Positions 18,047 to 29,432 of a stretch of 64,000 nt of DNA are shown here, in pieces (position 1 is the stretch's first letter; the number at the start of each line of letters is the position of its first letter). The DNA comes from Skeletonema tropicum. Lineage: Eukaryota; Bacillariophyta; Thalassiosirophyceae; Thalassiosirales; Thalassiosiraceae. The position numbers were made by a program, and so were the translations under genes. The stretch spans positions 746,001 to 810,000 of the forward strand of contig CM074135.1 of assembly GCA_037178625.1 (NCBI GenBank), written 5' to 3'. Below the pieces are notes generated by a model. That model worked only from the letters and a program-made list of their open reading frames with translations. It was not told the origin of the DNA and ran no database searches.

Positions 18047-21000
18047 TTACACAATGCAGCCTCTCTGCTCTGCATCCAACACAAGATTTCTCAACACTTC
18101 GGATCCCTCTGAACCAAGAGTTCTCTTATTACCGACACAAACAAGCTGATGTCTTGCACGAGTGAGAGCAACATTAATCCGCCGATCATCAGCTAGGAAG
18201 CCAGTTGCATGATAGACACCTTTCTTATCTGATGATCGAACGAAGCTAACAATTATCACATCAGCCTCACAACCTTGAGAAGAATCCACAGTAGCAATGC
18301 AAGGATGGAATCCCTTTTTTGCGAGAACTCGTTTGAGATGATTAACCTGGCCCTGATAGAATGTGATGATTCGCAATTTGTCCTCATCCAAATCTACTCC
18401 CCCTGAAAGCGTAGAAATGATTTCAACAAGATCCGCCACTACGTCACACTCTTCTTTATTTGCATATGACCCACTTGAGTCTTGGAACTCAACGCCCTCT
18501 GGTACGTTGATAAAAGAGTAAGGGATTTCCGGCCGAAGTGAAAATCTGCTTGTGTAGTCCTTGCTGATAACATTGTTGCCATCCAAAATTTTACCCTCGT
18601 AAAATTGATTGTTCGGAAAGGAAGAGATGTGTGGTTTCATCCTGTATTGGTAATCAAGCATGACGAAATCATGCCCACAATCATTCATCAGCCTATCGTG
18701 CATGGATCTTGCAAGTCCAAGCTCCGCTGCATGAGGACTCATGATTGTAGGTGGAAGTTGAAGAGGATCCCCGACAGCTAGGCATCTGTTCGGTCGCAAG
18801 TGAAAGGGTATCGCTATTTCACATTCTGTTGCGCAAGCAGCTTCATCAATAAGTACATCATCAATCTTTCGTGTTTGTTTCAAGATAGATGCGCCCGCCG
18901 TGCTTAATGTACAAAAAATGACACGAGCAGTGGATAGTAATTCGGGAACAGCATCGATTTCATCAATTGCATCCATGAGAAGTTCAATATGACTGATTGC
19001 TGTTTCAATAGGAGTTTCCGACGGGCCACCTCCTACTAAAAATTCTTGATATACAGGGTCGTTCTCTTGCATTGCTATCGTCAGTTCTTGTGCTATCCTC
19101 CAAGAAAAATGAATAACAGTCTGAGCTCCAGGGATACTATTGCAAATTTTGTTGCTGATTTGTGTCGCATCTTCGACTAACACATCAAAGGGAGGTTGCG
19201 ATGTCCTGAGTGATTTTATAAGGTTGGAATATTCATTCTTTATCGAATCTGTCCATGTGTAAGCAAAGATACTCTGCAGTGATGAGGGCAGTGCATCATC
19301 AGACATATAACCTGGGTCATTTGTATTGTTAGAAAGCAGTTTGTCTTCAACTCCAACTAGCACTGCATTGCAATCATACAAGAGGCTATCATCGCAACTG
19401 TTGACAACGTCAAGAAAACGCTGAGCAAGGACTGCAAATCAATGTAATATTAGTATGAAAAAGGAAACGGTGATAATAATATTCAAAAGTGTCTGTATTC
19501 TCACCTGTAACAGCTCTATTCGTTGGTGCAGTTACTAGTATTCTTGCCTTTGAATCTGTCGCTAATCGACGGCAAATGACGTTGACAAGGAATGTACTCT
19601 TGCCCGTGCCTAGTATTATGTGCGTAAAGAAGAGAAAACAAATGCAGGTGAGTTAAAATACGGCGACACAAGAACACCTCAGCTCAGAAATCCACTAGAG
19701 TGTTTGATTTTGAACAATCAAGACTCACCTGGAGGACCCTGAACAAGCTGCAACGAATTCCGTGAATCCAAAAAGCTTTTTGCCGCACGCTCTTGAGTAG
19801 GGTTCAACTTTGGAAGTTTGTCAAGTAATCCAGCGAGAATATTTTTGCTCTCCTCCTCCTCTTCCTCATCAACATCTGTTGTATTGTCGGTTGTACCATC
19901 TTCACCATCGTCTACATAAAATCCTTCTTGTATCTGATGTTCTTCATCAACATCACCCACAATCTCTTCGTCTTCTTCATCATCTGAGCTGTCGTTAAAT
20001 CGAATATGAGTTGCATTCTTTTGACCTAGCAGCTTTGGCATGAAAGACACTTTTGCTTGACGCAGACATGCGTCCATCTGTCGTTGATAGGAAATTAGTG
20101 TCACTAAAAATACAGCTCGAAATGAAAGCGTTTCCTTCAGAGTATTGTTTTTGTCGTCTTCACCATTACTATCCGAAATCTGACGAAGATCAATACCATC
20201 TCTATTGAATATCATGAGTGACAGAGTGCTTAGAATCATCACCTTTTGAATTCTTTGATCTAGACTGATAGCTAGGCATGATACACGCCAAGACAGAAGA
20301 AGAGGAATTATCATCCTCTTCATCTTTTATCTTTCCTCTCCGATGTTGTTGTGACTGTGATAGTTGATTTTGACTCATCAGAAAAACACTTCCCGGTCGT
20401 GTATATTTGGAACTACTCTTTTCTTTACACGATGTTCCACTGATTCGAAAGTTCAGTTGAAGGGGAGAGTATTGACGCAAATCGTAAGAAATGTTTGGAT
20501 ATCGTTCTTCCATTGACATCAACTCGAGTTGGAATGCACAGGTGTCGCGTCTCTTGTGAAATTTCTTTGCTATAGATTCAGATAGTATATACCGACTCTC
20601 CTCTAAAATGAGTGGAGCCTTTGACATGTAATATTCTCGTGCATTTTCATATGTAGAGGAAGAAGTACGTACTAGTTGAAGTTGTTGTCGATGACGCATT
20701 GCTTAGGATTGAGCAAGATCGCTGAAGTAAGTGATGCGATCTTGCGTGATCTTTTGAAGCATTCAACTTTTTCGATAGTGGAGAGTTGGTTAGCTTTGCT
20801 GGAGTTGGAATGCATGGCACAGCCAAAAGTGAACAAGCTTGTTGCATAACTTTCTGATATGCAGTTGCATCTGTTTCCGATTCCTTCAAATCTTTAGTTG
20901 TTGAGGAGAGAAGAGCCCCGAAGAAGCGATCATTAACTTTCATGGACTTTGGATAGGGCGATGATGTTGTTGCGTAGCATTCATTCTTCTTTGAATACCT

Positions 21001-21117
21001 TTTTCTTTGAAAATTGGGGTTTGGCATCGATTGGCGTTTCCGTGCTCTTCGTCGGGCTAGCTCTGCCCCCCCCACAAAGGAGGTGGGCTGCTGAGATGAT
21101 GTCGATGATGGTATCAT
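18047..21117 (-). CDS. Superfamily 1 (UPF1/SEN1/IGHMBP2-like) RNA/DNA helicase
   Basis: Exons, 5' to 3' on the minus strand: 21117 to about 20700, about 20699-20287, 20201-19729, 19609-19505 and 19431-18047. Introns 20202-20286 (85 nt), 19610-19728 (119 nt) and 19432-19504 (73 nt) are GT-AG and keep frame. The splice at 19729/19609 builds the Walker A motif GPPGTGKST. Further motifs: TAPTNRAV (Ia), VLIDEAACATECE (II, DEAA), AVGDPLQLPPT (III), YRMKPHISSFPN (IV), TVDSSQGCEADVIIVSFVRS (V) and NVALTRARH (VI). An acidic insert (VDEEEEEES) sits ahead of the Walker A. The junction between the first ORF (21117) and the next (20699) is unresolved: frames differ by one base and no convincing donor/acceptor in phase was found. 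The role may be RNA surveillance or R-loop resolution; the subfamily is not decided. Confidence 0.82.
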
Positions 21118-21741
21118 GCTAACATTTATAATTCGTGGTCTATCGCGGCGGCGGAAGTGTAACTTTCATGCATAGCTAACCATCATCATCTTCTAATCCC
21201 AATTAGCAAGCCAAGCAAAAGCAAAAGCCACAAGCAAAATTTTTTGTGTGGTTTTGTGTTGTGAGTTGTGAGTTGTGATGTTGTGGTTGTGGGCGGTGGG
21301 CCATGTACAGGCGGAAGCAAACAACCTGAGTTTGGCTCCCATGGAGATTATTCCGTCAATTCTATCATGGTAAGACGTACCCCTTTGAATTAACCTAGAT
21401 GCTGTGAGTTATTATTTTGGGTATATATGATGTAGATAGAATACATGAAGGGGCACCTCTCCGACTCTCCGTTCTTCGTTGAAATGAAAGAAAGTCGCGG
21501 CTGTCGGCGTTCCATCGGCGTTCTTTCGGACGAACGGAGATGGAAGAATAGAAAACAGAAAACAGAAAAAAAACCCCCCAACCCGGCCGGGGGCCGCCCG
21601 GGCAGTTGTCAGTTGTTGATGATGAATGATGAATGCATTGCACTGCATTATCTTTACGTAGTCGTCTCAACCTTGCCTCAATAAAGCATTAAGTTTCAAG
21701 TGAAGAAGAAGTGAGGCCACAGGTACCGAGATACAACCATA
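21118..21741. promoter_or_regulatory. Divergent spacer between helicase and EF-hand gene
   Basis: About 620 bases. It contains a GT-rich low-complexity stretch (about 21240-21300, repeats of GTTGTGAGTTGTGA) and a G/C-rich palindromic patch near 21580-21602 around CCCGGCCGGG. No gene is supported; promoters of both neighbours must be here. Confidence 0.4.
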
Positions 21742-22504
21742 ATGTCAGGAAAATCAGACAAACAAGAGGAGCTTTTACCTCACAAATTAAATGCAATGTA
21801 CGATGAATCGAAAAAGGCAACAAAATCGCCAACCACAACGATTCGATTGCTAGCTTGCGCCAGTGGCGTAGGTTTGATTATCTCTGCAATAATGACATCG
21901 GTCCTCTCAATACTCTACAGTCAAATTTCTATTCTGGATATTGTTGTGATTATAATTAGTGCATGGGTCGGCATCTTTGCGTTATTTTTGGAGAGCAATT
22001 TAGCATTGGTTCAAGCAGTTCGATCAACTATTACATACAGTGTTCCGATTTGTGGACATATAACTTGGAGAGGAGTGTTGTACACACTAGCTGGGATCCT
22101 TAACTGTGCAATCCTGGAGCCCTTACATATTGTCGTTGGTTTATTTTCTATTGGAGTTGGAATCTACATGATCCGAGTTGGAAAGGCAGCTGGTGATCAT
22201 CTGATGATACTCCATGCATCTATTACTGATGAAAAGGCATTGTTGAAAGCATTTATGAGACATGACGAAAATGGAGATGGATTATTTGCAACAAGAGGAA
22301 TTTGAATCTTTGATGCTTTCGTTGGGTGTTGAATTAGATAGGGATGAGTTGGATGCGATCTTCTTTCAGATTGATGTTGACAATGACAAAAATATTGTTT
22401 ATGATGAATTCAGATCTTGGTGGAGGGAAACGACTTCGGAGACAAGAGCTTACGTTGCCATGAGCTATGTTGAGCTCTTTATTTCTTTGTATAGCTGTAA
22501 CTGA
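21742..22504 (+). CDS. Membrane protein with two C-terminal EF-hands, frame broken by one base
   Basis: The first ORF (21742-22305) gives about four membrane spans: LLACASGVGLIISAIM, ISILDIVVIIISAWVGIFALFL, GVLYTLAGILNCAI and LHIVVGLFSIGVGIYMIRVG, then the start of an EF-hand, DENGDGL, and stops. The second ORF completes the loop and continues: QQEEFESLMLSLGVELD and a second loop, DVDNDKNIVYDEF. Dropping one T of TTT at 22285-22287 joins them into a 12-residue loop with Asp1, Asn3, Asp5, Gly6 and Glu12 in place, followed by a second EF-hand. The membrane part resembles small four-span proteins of the COPI/Golgi TVP15 type (tentative). Calcium binding to the tail is expected. The break is most simply an extra base in the sequence. 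Confidence 0.72.
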
Positions 22505-22608
22505 GTACATGTGTTCAAGTCGGCAAGTTTTGTAAGTGTAAGAGAAAATAATTATAATATGATGCCTAAAAGTTAGTAGCTAGTTTCTGATCGCACCACA
22601 AATCAGCT

Positions 22609-24953
22609 TCATACTCTTTGTCTCCTAATTTGAGTGTTTGCTGGCATGATGTATCTCTGTCGTTTCATGGCATACCTTTGCTCTTTCGCAACTTCTCGAG
22701 GTCGGCCTCCCAGTATAGGAATCCGGCCATCGCATCCAAGTATTCCCGAGAAAACAACATGTGAGAATCAAGGGGTTGTAAACAAACACGGCAAGTATGA
22801 ACTCTACGAAGTAACCGAGCATGAAGTCAAAGTACTTGGCTCCTCCTCCAAGGAGAATTGAGTGAAAGAAGGAGTCATCAGTATCCTCGCCCGATTCAGT
22901 ACTACCCGTTTCAGCCTTGAAATCTTCAGACGCCCGGAGTAGTACCAGATACGTAGCGAAAGCGAGGGTGAACAGAACTATAGTCACGCCGGTACCTCGG
23001 CCAAATGTGATAGCCCTGTCTGAAACATGTGATCCATACAATCGGCAGAGCGTACATGCCTTGATGTGCCAAATAGACAGGTCGAATATTGTGTGGACGA
23101 AGCTTCCCAATGTCCAAAGCGCCATCATTAGCTTTGTAATGGCTGCATTCCCATTGGGACCCAGAGTGAGAACAATATCATGCATGCCAAATTGGGCTTC
23201 CACGAACCATAGATAAATCAAGTTGGACATTAGCAATCCAACAGCCACAGAACCCAACAAAATGATGCAGCGCTCTTTGCCTGTCACTGGATGTAACGGG
23301 TGATGGAAGAATATTCCAAACACCAAATGCGTATTCTTGGTGTATTGAAGCCAATCTTCGAACCAGCTGTTTCCAGGAAAGTGATAAGCGCGTGCGGCAA
23401 GGCGACGGATGAATCGACGTCGTTGCGCCTCGGCCTCACGCTCCAGCGGAGTTTGATTACCATCGTCACCGTAAACATTATATCGACTGTTATTCTGGCC
23501 AGGATGACCAACTTTTTCATCCTCGGTATTGTTAGACCAGGTTTCATCTGTCGAATGAGATATTCCATGCTCATGAGAGTGTTGTTTATGTTCACTAGAT
23601 CTGGTACTTCTACTGCGATCATACATGCTGGCATGCTGTAACCAATCCTCGTCGTCGTAAGTATCATCCAACTCACGCAAACATTGGACGCATACTTTTT
23701 TCACAGTAAGCCAGCGCCCAGTCTTCGGATCCTTGCAGTATCTCATACAAGTCCAAACATTAAGCTCAGTCTGGTCTTGTAGAAGTACGTGAGGATGCTT
23801 GATGCAACACTCCTCAAGTTGATACACTGGTGAACTGAGCTTTTGCCGAGCAGATGAAGCCTTGGCTCGATTAGAGGTGGGGACGGTATGATGTTGTCTA
23901 TTACTCCCTCCCCTACTACCTACGCTATAAGTGGCTTCATCTTCATCTTGATACACATCGTCATGGTAAAGAGGAGATGGAAAATGATGTCTCCAAGCCA
24001 TCTCCTTCTCCAGTCACACAATATTGACGACTCCCGTCCTGAAACAAGCTATTTTCATCTTCATCCTCGTATTCTTCTTGAATGAAATGTTCCTCCTCTT
24101 CATCGTACCCTTTTTCTTTATCCCCTTCCTCCACGTCCTCGTCCTCACCAATTCCATCAATATGACGACCCGACTCTCGTAATACACGTTTATACCGTTC
24201 TAAATCACGAAGGAACATCTGCTGTCGGACGTAACTATCCTTGGATGTCATAGATGAGACAGAAGTTGAAGTCGATTGTGCTGAAGATATGTATTGACCA
24301 ACCATTGATGTGGCGGTTGGGGGCGGGATATGTTCGGCACGAACATGATCTCTGAAGTATGGTGACTGTGACTTCTTCTCACCATTGATTGCCCTCTCCC
24401 TCTCATGCCCTCCTTGAACACTCCGCTCCCTATCAATACTCGATGCAGATGTCCCTCTATCTTTACTCATTGTCCCTCTATTGTCATCTCCTCTATTGCT
24501 TTTAGTAAAGTTATAATTTGTCAAGAGGCTTGCCTTTTTCTGTGCCGTACTAGCATATACTTCAACATCAATATTTCTAGGGCTGGGTTCGCATCCATTA
24601 TTACAGTCACCATCGTATTCCCCGTCGGGATCTGGCGACGCGGTAGAACATCGAGATGATCGGTAGGAGGAGTGGTGGTGCTGCTGCTCGTTGCTGCTTT
24701 GTCTATTACTAGCGGATCTGGATCGTCGTCTGCTGCGAACGTCGTGGTCATCCTGGAGGCCGTTTTTGGTGTTGCTGAAGCGCTGCCCCTCCTGTCGATG
24801 AGGCCGAGGCCGAGGCCGACGGCGGTTACCATGTTGTTTGGAGCCATCCCCTCTACTTTTACAGCTACCTTCGCGGCTGCGGCGACTCCGCTGCGGAGAC
24901 GAATGGTGGCTACTGTGTCGACTGTTTTGGGACACACTCAACGACTGCTCCAT
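22609..24953 (-). CDS. Four-span membrane protein with acidic/Ser-Arg-rich N-terminus, two frame breaks
   Basis: From the ATG at 24953 the first ORF gives about 330 residues of Ser/Arg/His-rich then acidic sequence (EEEEHFIQEEYEDEDE). The second ORF carries on with an acidic patch (VYQDEDEATYS), a Cys/His cluster (CCIKHPHVLL, then TCMRYC and VKKVCVQCLREL) and four membrane spans: IILLGSVAVGLLMSNLIYLW, KLMMALWTLGSFVHTIFDL, GVTIVLFTLAFATYLVLL and LGYFVEFILAVFVYNPLI. The two ORFs overlap out of frame by one base between 23964 and 24013. At a T-run complementary to 22751-22754 a second one-base change would replace the listed tail by SGILGCDGRIPILGGRPREV and a stop at 22609. That tail is far more protein-like and similar endings occur in other diatom membrane proteins (from memory). 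Function unknown. Confidence 0.65.
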
Positions 24954-25839
24954 GACCAAGGTACAAGGTAATGTTCTGGTAATGTTACGATCTGTTACGA
25001 TTATGATTATGATGATGTGAACTCCTTTCTTCAGAGGCGCAAAGAACTAAGTGATAATAAATCGATAACCTCCCCTAATGATGCCCAGTAAGTGCCACCT
25101 GTCCTGGATAAATAAGCGAAGTAGGCCACGGGGCTACATCAATAGATTGGAGTGGAGGTGAGCTGGACGTGCGTGAGCAAGTTCACAACTTCGACGCAAT
25201 CGAGGCCGTACTGCCAACTTTACCTCTACCGGGAGGCCTTTCCAGGGCCTTTCCTGTGTGAATGTGTAGCATGGTGTGCGAACATTGATCTATCAGCCCT
25301 GATGCTTTATTTACCCTTGCCCTGATGGCCCTGAGCCTGATCCGCGATCCGCGACCCGCTCTCTGTAACATGAGAACCTGTGATCAGATGGCATTTGGTT
25401 TTAACTCTCTAATCTAGCATGTTACATAGGCTGCATGCTATTCATAGATAGATTATTTTAACTCCAAGGGTGCATAAGACACCAGCTATATATCAAAGTA
25501 GCCCGCTGACCATCCTTTTGTCCGGTACCATACTCAGAAATGTCACATTCTTTTGTCAGGGGTACTCAGAAATGTCACAGTTTTCATTTCCAAAAAGAAA
25601 AGACACAAAAAATTTGTGATTGGGCGAGAAATCAAAAAGTCACAGCATTATTAGCATGCAGTCACAGCCAAGCAGATACTTATAGCAAGCTCGTTGTTGC
25701 GCTGCATGTTGCTTGTTCTTGTTATGTTAGTCCTACTTACAAAGACCTAGACTCTATCAGCTTGCTGTTGAAGGAAAGCACTAAAGACGTGGTAGCCGCT
25801 TTACCAAGTCACCTCATATCATCATCATAATCATGGGTG
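24954..25839. other. Divergent spacer, no gene seen
   Basis: About 890 bases between two genes pointing apart. A 15-bp direct repeat (CTCAGAAATGTCACA) occurs at about 25532 and 25565. Short open frames on both strands overlap each other and show no family features. Confidence 0.4.
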
Positions 25840-26415
25840 ATGCCGGAATCTACTCCAAGAATGTCAATCAAGGACCGCATCGCTGCGCTCGAAAAAGGAA
25901 AGGGAGGAGCAAGCCCAATGCCCATCGGCATCAGCCCATCTCCAGCCAAGCCAAAGGCAAAGGAGAGCAACGCACTGGCTGGTCGAATAGCAGCTTTGCA
26001 ATTGCAGAGCACTACCGAGAAAGAATCCAAAAATAACAAACCTGACAATCAAAGTAACGCTGGTAGTGCCAAGGTTGGGAAACTCAAATTACCGCCAGGA
26101 GGAGTAAAAATCATAATGCCCGGGGCGGGACCTCCTCCGTCCTTATTGAAAAAACAAAAGGAGAGAGAAGAGCGAAAACAGCAGATGATTGCAGATGCCC
26201 AAAAAGAGGAGGCGGGGAATACATCACCAACATCATCATCTTCTAGTGTCGGCAAACTCAAACTTCCACCGGGGGCAATTAAAGTGATGGTGCCAGGGTG
26301 TCCTCCTCCGACTATGACATCAAAGGCGGATGGTGGCGCGGTTGAAGAGGGAAGCAGTGATGTTGTAATGTCTAGGCCAACAATGCCCAAGCGGAAGCCT
26401 CGCAGCCGTGGATAA
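25840..26415 (+). CDS. Small Pro-rich protein with a duplicated VGKLKLPPG motif
   Basis: 191 residues from the ATG at 25840; an internal ATG at 25861 gives MSIKDRIAALEKG and is an equally good start. Two helical motifs SIKDRIAALEK and ALAGRIAALQLQ are followed by two copies of a proline motif: VGKLKLPPGGVKIIMPGAG-PPPS (about residue 82) and VGKLKLPPGAIKVMVPGC-PPPT (about 139), separated by a charged helix (KKQKEREERKQQM). The tail is basic (KRKPRSRG). No membrane segment or signal. RIAALQ helices and short Pro motifs appear in actin- or endocytosis-associated adaptor proteins of fungi and amoebae, so a cytoskeletal adaptor is a guess; no family is firmly recognised. Confidence 0.65.
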   Translation: MPESTPRMSIKDRIAALEKGKGGASPMPIGISPSPAKPKAKESNALAGRIAALQLQSTTEKESKNNKPDNQSNAGSAKVGKLKLPPGGVKIIMPGAGPPPSLLKKQKEREERKQQMIADAQKEEAGNTSPTSSSSSVGKLKLPPGAIKVMVPGCPPPTMTSKADGGAVEEGSSDVVMSRPTMPKRKPRSRG

Positions 26416-27071
26416 CGGGGGTGAGAAGTAGTCAACGTGACGAGACTTCAATCAATTCAATTCAATTCAATTCAATTGAATTTTTATGATGCATGAGGAT
26501 CTTGAAGATGGTATTTGGAGATGCATATTACATAAATAAATACAAAGTTAATCAGATTAGATATCTACGATACTAAAAGTAAAAGGGACCTGCTTCGGTA
26601 CATCGGTACGGTCTTCTCTACTGTCGAATGGCTTTCCAGACAGTAGGGGAGATGCATATTACAAATTAATACGTATTATCACAGCAATAGTGCATTACTC
26701 TATCGTATAGTGGTAGATGGTTCAAATTATTGGATCCTCAGGCACAGTGCGTCCTGACACCTGCTGTAAAAAAGTTGATTGTCACTTAGAATCCTGCTCG
26801 AACAAAGAAATGACTACGTAATAACGGACGGATCCACACCACACGAGCCGCAACACGAAACAAATCTACGGATAAACAAACGGTGCGAGGTAATATGCAC
26901 TATGTTACAATAAGATAGGATGACCGCCCAACTCTCATTGAACACATGTGATGTGTCAAGAGGAAAGCTATTAGGGTCGGAACGTTTTCATTCTTTAATC
27001 GGATAAAGTTTACTATGTTCTATCCTCATTTTTCTTTTCGTCTAAGAAGCCACGCAAACGATAGAGATAAC
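26416..27071. other. Convergent 3' spacer with a short pentanucleotide repeat
   Basis: About 650 bases between two converging genes. A (TTCAA)n microsatellite of about five units lies at about 26450-26480 and closes with its own inverse (CAATTGAATT), so it can pair with itself. No gene seen. Confidence 0.55.
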
Positions 27072-27794
27072 TTAGATCATACGCTTGACAAGCTTGTTGA
27101 TCTCCTCTCCACGGTTTCCAGCCTCACCTCCCTCAAGGAAGTGAACAAGCTTGGTCTTGTTAGAGAATCCACCACGGGGGCTGGTAAGCTTGAAGGGCCA
27201 CAAGAAGTTGTTGGCCTCCTTGAAGTTGGGTCCAACAGTGCAAATTTCGTGAACAAGGTCGGCGCAGCACTTGATACCTACAGATCCAACTCCTTCCTCG
27301 ATGACGGAGTTGTCGGCGATGGGGATACGTTGCTTGTTGAGCTTTCCGAAACCACGCTTGAGGATGAGCTTCTCAATGGTGGAGCGGGTAGGGTAACCGT
27401 AAGTTACGTAAGGCTCGATAAGACGAAGCATACGGATGGTAGACTCGTTGAGCTTGACGAAGCAAGCATTGTGGATCTGACGAAGACGGAAGAGTTGCAT
27501 AATCTTCTTGGCCTTGGGAGAAACACCGATGGTACCCCTGATACGGACGACAAGAGCAACCTTGGGCTGGGCGGGGACGTAGAATCCACCCTGGGCCTTG
27601 GCCTGACGACGGTTGGCAATAGCGGCCTCGTCGGCAGCCTTGTACTCAGCAGCGTACTTCTCGGCGGCGGCGATGGCATCCTTCTTGTCCTGACGCTTCT
27701 TCTGCCTGGCTTCGTAGGAAGCTTGCTTGGCCTGCTCAGCAATCTTGGCCTGAGTGGCCTGCTTCTTGAGAACGGATTCGGGAACACCTGCCAT
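27072..27794 (-). CDS. RPL7: 60S ribosomal protein L7 (uL30)
   Basis: 240 residues, the normal eukaryotic length. The basic, Ala/Lys-rich N-terminal extension (KKQATQAKIAEQAKQ) is followed by the uL30 core: FYVPAQPKVALVVRIRGTIG, KKIMQLFRLRQIHNACFVKLN, MLRLIEPYVTYGYP, then KRGFGKLNKQRIPIADN, and the C-terminal NFLWPFKLTSPRGGFSNK. Single exon. Codon use is strongly C-ending, as expected for a highly expressed gene and unlike its neighbours; this also creates a long antisense open frame that is not a gene. Component of the cytosolic large subunit. Confidence 0.97.
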   Translation of the reverse strand: MAGVPESVLKKQATQAKIAEQAKQASYEARQKKRQDKKDAIAAAEKYAAEYKAADEAAIANRRQAKAQGGFYVPAQPKVALVVRIRGTIGVSPKAKKIMQLFRLRQIHNACFVKLNESTIRMLRLIEPYVTYGYPTRSTIEKLILKRGFGKLNKQRIPIADNSVIEEGVGSVGIKCCADLVHEICTVGPNFKEANNFLWPFKLTSPRGGFSNKTKLVHFLEGGEAGNRGEEINKLVKRMI

Positions 27795-28202
27795 TTTCTT
27801 ATCGTCCTTTTTATTACCACCGAAGTGTTGTATAATGGAGTGATAGTTCTGGTTGCTTTGGAGGATCGGATGCTTTGGGAGATAGAACGTGGAGGGGTGG
27901 CGGCTGAAAATAAGTTACCTTTTACTCGATGCCTACCTGTAGGAATTCATAGATTTTCCCCGTAGATTGTAGAGGGCGCCCCCAATGATGCCCCGAGAGG
28001 TGCCTTCAAAGTGGAGTCCCTATTAGACTTCTAAGTATCTCCTCTTGACGAAAATACAAAATACCATCCCCCGCCCGATCTTTGGCCAAAAATGTCGAAG
28101 ACATCCGATCTTGTAGCGGTATGATAAAGGTGATAGGTTGCCCCTCAAATCTTGCTTCGTGCTGTTCGATGTTGTTGTTTGTTGCTTCCAAACCTTAACA
28201 TC
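27795..28202. promoter_or_regulatory. Bidirectional spacer between RPL7 and the coiled-coil gene
   Basis: About 400 bases between divergent starts; should contain the strong RPL7 promoter. No TATA-like box is obvious. Confidence 0.35.
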
Positions 28203-29324
28203 ATGGCGGACCAAAACGGCTTTCTTCCTCATCACCAGCAGCAGCTTTGGGTGCAGCAGAGCAGACCAACATCTCCTCTCTACGACCATTCATACTCCTT
28301 TGATGGAAGAGATCCATTGCATACATCTTATCAGCAGTCTCCTCAACAGCATCACCAAATGCAACTATTAAACAGCTCAGCACAATCAACAGGAATGCTT
28401 CGAAATAGCTATCAGCAAGCAGGGAACAGTACAAGCTATAGCCAACAAAATAATGACATGGTACGCTCGTTGATGGCACAACTACAACAAAAAGAAGCAG
28501 AGCTAACAAAGTATAAAGTCATATGTGATGAATTCCAAAAGGCTAGAAAAAGGCTGGATGCACAGACACTTTCAATGGCTGAGAAAGATAAAAAGATAGC
28601 CATGCTTGTTGGTCAGCTGAATTGGGAAAAGAGAAGTAATGGGTCTGTTGTAGCCGATGCGATCTCTGATACCACAATAAAGAGACTGAATGATCAACTC
28701 GAGGAGAACAAACGTGAGATCAAATCACGTGATGATGAGATAGCTCGTCTCCACAATCAGAGTAAGATGCAAATTTTCAGGACCAAATCTAATCTCGATG
28801 ATGAGATGACGGCATTGAAGGAGAAGTATGATCAACTTAATGAGCAGAACTCGACTTACAAAAGTACAATCGAAGAGCTTGTGAAGAGAGTCAAGGCGAA
28901 AGAGTTGACGATCAACTTATTGAAGTCTGAGAATGAGGAATATCGCAATCGAGAAACTCGATCAAATTCAGAGGTGAATGCACTGAAGCACACTATTGAA
29001 TCGTGTGACAATGTTAACAAGCATGCAGATGTCGATGTGCCCATGCTTCTTGCAAAACTTGCCGACTACGAAGCACAAGCTCAGCAGTTTCAGAATCAAC
29101 AACAGCAGCAGACTAGCTCAGAAGAGCATCAACTATGCACAATAAACGAAGATAGCGCTTCGTCGGAACCAAAAAAGTTTGATGATGAAACGACCACCGT
29201 ATCCAACGACTCTAGTATGGGAATGGGCGACCCTATTTACGACGACGACGACGATAGCACTTTTGTTGTTATGAAGAGTTTGGTTGAAGAAATGACAGAT
29301 GGGATACGATCGTGGTGTTACTGA
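28203..29324 (+). CDS. Coiled-coil protein, unknown function
   Basis: 373 residues from the ATG at 28203 (acatcATGG context; the open frame upstream has no ATG). Gln/His/Ser-rich head (about 1-85), then a long coiled coil (about 90-290) with heptads such as MAQLQQKEAELTKYKVI, MAEKDKKIAMLVGQLNWEK and EELVKRVKAKELTINLLKSE, a Q-rich linker (QQFQNQQQQQ) and an acidic tail (DPIYDDDDDSTF). No signal peptide or membrane span. This layout fits cytoskeletal or centrosomal linkers, but nothing identifies a family. Confidence 0.65.
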   Translation: MADQNGFLPHHQQQLWVQQSRPTSPLYDHSYSFDGRDPLHTSYQQSPQQHHQMQLLNSSAQSTGMLRNSYQQAGNSTSYSQQNNDMVRSLMAQLQQKEAELTKYKVICDEFQKARKRLDAQTLSMAEKDKKIAMLVGQLNWEKRSNGSVVADAISDTTIKRLNDQLEENKREIKSRDDEIARLHNQSKMQIFRTKSNLDDEMTALKEKYDQLNEQNSTYKSTIEELVKRVKAKELTINLLKSENEEYRNRETRSNSEVNALKHTIESCDNVNKHADVDVPMLLAKLADYEAQAQQFQNQQQQQTSSEEHQLCTINEDSASSEPKKFDDETTTVSNDSSMGMGDPIYDDDDDSTFVVMKSLVEEMTDGIRSWCY

Positions 29325-29432
29325 GCAGTTAGAAAAAAGATAATGCTGTGTCCTGCTCTAGAAACTCTGCCCCCGGATTGAAATGACAAGTCCTATATCA
29401 TCATCCATAATTCATGTAAAGAATGCATTAGA

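Noticed and set aside
21390..21684. Several overlapping short frames in the helicase/EF-hand spacer
   Set aside because: Three frames on one strand and one on the other cover the same G/C-rich patch; none has conserved features or a good start context.
26690..26750. tRNA-like sequence (TATAGTGGTAGATGGTTCAAAT)
   Set aside because: Has a D-arm-like and T-loop-like string but they are too close together and no acceptor stem or anticodon arm can be drawn.
27015..27965. 316-codon plus-strand open frame
   Set aside because: It is the antisense shadow of RPL7, kept open by the strong C-ending codon bias of that gene.
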